A stretch of 64,000 nucleotides of DNA from positions 1,306,209-1,370,208 of the forward strand of contig JANPYM010000007.1 of assembly GCA_025890175.1 (NCBI GenBank), in the 5' to 3' direction. Origin of the DNA: Ciborinia camelliae. Its lineage: Eukaryota > Ascomycota > Leotiomycetes > Helotiales > Sclerotiniaceae. Below the pieces are notes generated by a model. That model saw nothing but the letters and a program-made list of their open reading frames with translations. It was not told where the DNA came from and made no database searches. Shown here piece by piece: positions 60,401-64,000 of this stretch; positions within the stretch are counted from its first letter, which is position 1; each line of letters begins with the position of its first letter. The position numbers and the translations under genes are program-made.

Positions 60401-63400
60401 ACCTTAAGCGTACAGATGGGTCAACTGCGCTTCACTTAGCAGCAATACATGGCCACTTAGCCATAGTGAAGGTTTTAATTGAGGATAAGGCTGGTGTAAC
60501 AAATGACGGCCATGATTCGCTGCAATTGGCTTCGCCATGTGGGCATGGTGATGTTGTGCAATATCTTCTAGAACAAATGGTGGATGTAAATCGGACTTCA
60601 AACGATGGTAAAACAGCCCTACACCTAGCAGTGGAGTTTCAACACCCTTTTACTACTCGGATGCTTCTCAAAGGACATTCGAAAGTCTATGCTGAGGACG
60701 AAAACGGCTTTACACCTTTGCATTTAGCTGCGAGGGAAGGCGACGTGGAAATTATGCAGCAGCTCTTAGATGCAGATACAGATACGCCAGATGCCATTGT
60801 CTCAGAGGTAAGTTGCACAGAACCCGAAGCATACATCATTGATGAAAATGATACGATGTCTCCTCTCCAATTGGCCGCTCACGCTGGTCACATCAAAATC
60901 ATTGAGGCATTGCTAAGACATAAAACCATCTATCCGCTCGAAGATATCAGCGCCGCCCTATATTATGCAGCTACAGGAGGCCACACCAGAGTTGTAAAAT
61001 GTCTTTTAAAATTCGAGACGAAGAAAGTCACAAAAGATGGGAGCACGGCGCTTTGTATGGCCATCAAAGGAGGTCATCTTGAGGTCATCAAGCTGTTATT
61101 TCAACAAGACAACTTTCACTTCGATAAACGCCGTGCAAACTACACGAAACTACTCCACTATGCGGCCATGAGCGGTCACCTACCTGTAGCTCAATTCTTT
61201 ATATCTGTTTGGGGAATAACTGCAACCGAGAGGAGAAATGAGCTCGGATGGTCAGCATTCTCGTTAGCGATCCAACACGAGCATTTTGCTGTAGCAAAAG
61301 AGCTGATGCAGTCATACTCATCTAAACCAGACGATGTGTATCCTTTACATATCGCAGCCACCCAAGGCAACAAGGAAATGATTGAGATACTTCTCAACTA
61401 CCCCCAAAAGTGGAAGGTGAACGACAAAAATCAGAAAAAACAAACCCCTCTTCATATTGCAGCTAAGAAATCTTTTTTGGCAGTAGTCACTCTGCTTCTT
61501 CAGAGGGGGGCAAAGGTAGATTTCAGAGATAAGAAGGGCAACATTCCATTATCTTGGGCCGCGAAACGTGGCGCAGTTGAAATCACAACGGTTCTAATTC
61601 AAAATGGCTCTGATATCAACGCAAGAAACAATGCGAACGAGACACCAATATATATTGCTGCTTATACCGGTAGTGTTGAGGTTGTGAGAGCGTTTCTAAG
61701 CAGGTCGCCGATGCCTGATATAGCAGTTCAAAGTGAATCAGGATGGACTGCTCTGCATGCAGCATTTGATAATGCGGATATCACCAGATTACTGCTGGAA
61801 AAAGGCGCAACGGAGATATTACCTAAGTCAAATTTCGACACACCACTCCATGTTGCTGCTTATTTTGCTAAATATGATACGTTTTGTCTTCTCTTAGAGA
61901 CAGAATGGTCCAAGAGTCTATCCACTGAGTCTTTGTCTTCTGTATTTCGACTTGCAGCAACTGAAGGAGGTTTGGATATTATGAAGCTTCTACTTACTAA
62001 CAATGTAGATATCAATAATACAGATGAAGACGGTACATCGGCATTGCATGAAGCCGTCCAGAATCAGGCAATAGATATTGTCAAATTCCTACTCCAAGAA
62101 GGGGCTGATGTGCACAAGGTCAGCAAGGTATATCAAACCCCATTACTGACAGCGGCTCAGTATTGCGATAAACATTCTGAGATTGCGAATTTACTGATCA
62201 AAAACGGAAGTGATGTAAATATGGTGGGCGGTGAATATCATACGGCGCTCCAAGCAGCAGCATCGCATGGAAACTGTGATATGATCGAAATCCTACTCCA
62301 GATGAACGCCAAAGTGAATGAAGTCGGTGGGCAGCATGGCACTGCTCTTGCAGCCGCAGTCTACAGCAGAAATGAAACAGCAGTCATCAAGCTCCTGAAT
62401 GCAGGAGCTGATCCAAACATCAGCGATGAAAAAGCTACTGCATTGCAAATAGCTGCATCGAATGCAATGACTTCTACAGTCAAACTACTTATCGAAAAGG
62501 GGGCAAACATTAACGTTGTAAAACAACAATTCGGTTCTGCTTTGCACGCTGCGATTAGAAGTAGAAGCTTGGAATGCGCGGAGACTCTCTTACGCAACGA
62601 TGCAAACACCAATCTGAGAGTCCCGAACTATCTTTCACCTCTCCAATGCGCTGCACAAGAATCACAGCAAGACATCTTCCAACTTCTTGTTGAGAACAAT
62701 GCTGATATTACAGCCAAAGATCAGGACGGCCATTCAATCTTGATGTATGCGCTGTACTCGCACGAAAAGGGTATTATAAACAATCTGTTGGAAAACGAAC
62801 TTATTATCCAAAGCATCAACCATAAAGATTGCTCGGGAAATACCGCTCTCTCGATCGCCGTGAAAATATCGAGTGAGTTTGTTGAGGATCTCTTGAAGAA
62901 AGGGGCCGATCCTGATTCTCAAGATTCGGAAGGAAAAACACCACTCATACACGCAGTATCCTTGGGCTCCATGTCTTCCAAAGTAATTTCGCTACTTTTA
63001 AGCCACAACGCGAACCCAATCTTAACAGACTATCGGCAACGAAGCCCTCTGTATTGGGTATGTCTCTATGAAAATATTATCGACTATGAGACAATAATTG
63101 AGGCAATCAGACACAGCCAAGGGGCCGATGATTATTTCACCCAATGCGAATCTGCAATTTCTGCTGCTGTATCTGCAGGAAATTCGAAACTGGTATCCAA
63201 ACTTCTTAGTATCAGGGGGTTGAGTCCTAACGTAGCCTCTGCAGATGGCTGGACACCACTTTATACAGCAAAGATATATGGGTTTACAAAAATCGAATCC
63301 CAGCTTGTAAATTCCGGGGCAGTAGAGCAAAAAGGGATGGGCTGGCCATTGAAGAAGCCATCGAAATTCGATAACCACGATCGATTCCCGTGTTTACAGG

Positions 63401-64000
63401 TAGAGGATGAGGGAAAAGTTGTTACTGTTACTGGTATGTACATTAAACACCTCACCCTGCCACTTCTCATCTTCCTATACCGGAATATAAATTCAAAGAC
63501 ACCTGCTCTATGATACCAATAGCTTTGGAATACTACCGGTTGGAACGGAATTCACTAACAATCTTTGCCTTCTTTATTTAGATGGTCCAAATGAGATATA
63601 TAGTCTATATGGGGTAATTGAAAAGAGGGGGCTTATCCGTACCGACTATCCGATGCCAGGAACGGGGGTGTATTATTTTGAAGCGACTATAGTGAAAGGG
63701 TCCGAAGACAAGTAATGGTTTCCATCTCATTGTAATTTTATAAGTGAATCCAGCTAATTCAGACAATAGAATAATCGGCATCGGATTTTGCAATGAAAAA
63801 GCGCCACTAAACCAAATGGTCGGCTGGGGGCCGGGCTCATGGGGATATCATGGGGACGACGGATATTTGTTTGGAGGGCGTAGAAACGGACGTGAATCTT
63901 GGGAGGGGTTTGGTACAGGCGATGTTATTGGGTGTGGTATTAATTTTGACAAAGAGACGGCATTTTACACCAAGAATGGTAAATTCCTTGGTAAGTCATC
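57492..64000 (+). CDS. NLR-like protein: hydrolase-like + NACHT-like + ankyrin repeats + SPRY (3' partial)
   Basis: Exons 57492-57508, 57566-57776, 57829-57894, 57955-58017, 58082-58291, 58363-58519, 58574-63433, 63582-63711 and 63770-63990; the donor at 63991 leads out of the window. About 1978 residues are seen. Domains: alpha/beta-hydrolase-like (residues 5-235: LILVHGI, FICHNFGGS, TAALILLGTPN, His at PCDH); NACHT-like NTPase (295-630) with HGPPGSGTAF and IIDSVHECDE, then the winged-helix-like RPLTEIELAVAVAFD; about 30 ankyrin repeats (730-1840, e.g. TPLHHAAARGDLEILLLLLENGAD); and SPRY (from 1862: GVYYFEATI, GIGFCNEKAP, WGYHGDDGYLF). The nucleophile Ser is Asn90 and the P-loop Lys is Thr. 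Such STAND proteins act in fungal allorecognition or defence; function here is inference. Confidence 0.9.

Noticed and set aside
1..64000. CRISPR arrays, bacterial operons, Shine-Dalgarno sites
   Set aside because: The window is eukaryotic (spliceosomal introns, fungal gene families); no regularly spaced repeats of CRISPR type are present.
1..64000. tRNA genes
   Set aside because: Scanned by eye for GGTTCGAATCC-type T-arms with partner acceptor stems; none found. A covariance search would be the decisive test.

Overview
The window is nuclear DNA of a filamentous ascomycete. Short introns (about 45-130 nt) with GTAAGT/GTATGT-type donors, CTAAC/CTGAC-type branch sites close to the acceptor, and dispersed CCTAGGTAGG-type motifs in the intergenic DNA support this. 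The protein set (Coq4, Hom2, eS4, Mic60, Sac1, cytochrome D-lactate dehydrogenase, a DLDGD RNA-dependent RNA polymerase, a GPI-type chitinase) fits a Leotiomycete. Sclerotiniaceae such as Botrytis is my best guess, by impression only. No rRNA, tRNA, CRISPR array or autonomous transposon was found.

Layout. 1-11.2 kb: glycine-rich RRM protein (+), SET-domain methyltransferase (-), COQ4 (+), PDCD5-like protein (-), ketopantoate-reductase-like protein (-), then the exosome cofactor LRP1/C1D (+). The LRP1 promoter and first exon are present twice as 847-bp copies either side of ten Ns, almost certainly an assembly error next to a C14 run. 12-22.3 kb: MIX17/CHCHD2-like protein (+), aspartate-semialdehyde dehydrogenase (+), a 1388-residue RdRP (-), ribosomal protein eS4 (+). 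22.3-30.4 kb: a 2.5-kb repeat-rich spacer, D-lactate dehydrogenase (+), Pol III subunit Rpc31 (-), HSM3/PSMD5-like proteasome chaperone (+). 30.4-42.8 kb: AT-rich spacers, a secreted GH18 chitinase (+), a 448-bp MITE-like element, an unknown 182-residue protein (-), an ABCF ATPase (+). 42.8-54.4 kb: 3CxxC zinc protein (-), MIC60 (-), Rab5 GTPase (-), SAC1 (+), C2H2 zinc-finger protein (-). 54.4-64 kb: a 3.1-kb spacer and a very large NLR-like gene (+) that runs off the right edge.

The genes are mostly unrelated housekeeping loci in divergent or convergent pairs, not an operon or metabolic cluster. Mitochondrial functions recur (COQ4, MIX17, DLD, MIC60), as do RNA functions (RRM protein, LRP1, RdRP, RPC31, eS4).

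The most unusual locus is the NLR-like gene: alpha/beta-hydrolase-like domain, NACHT-like NTPase, roughly 30 ankyrin repeats, then a SPRY domain. The nucleophile-elbow serine is Asn and the P-loop lysine is Thr, yet the reading frame is intact through nine exons, so it looks like a pseudoenzyme scaffold rather than a decayed gene. Splice sites were assigned by eye from reading frame and motif continuity; all sums of exon lengths were checked for frame.
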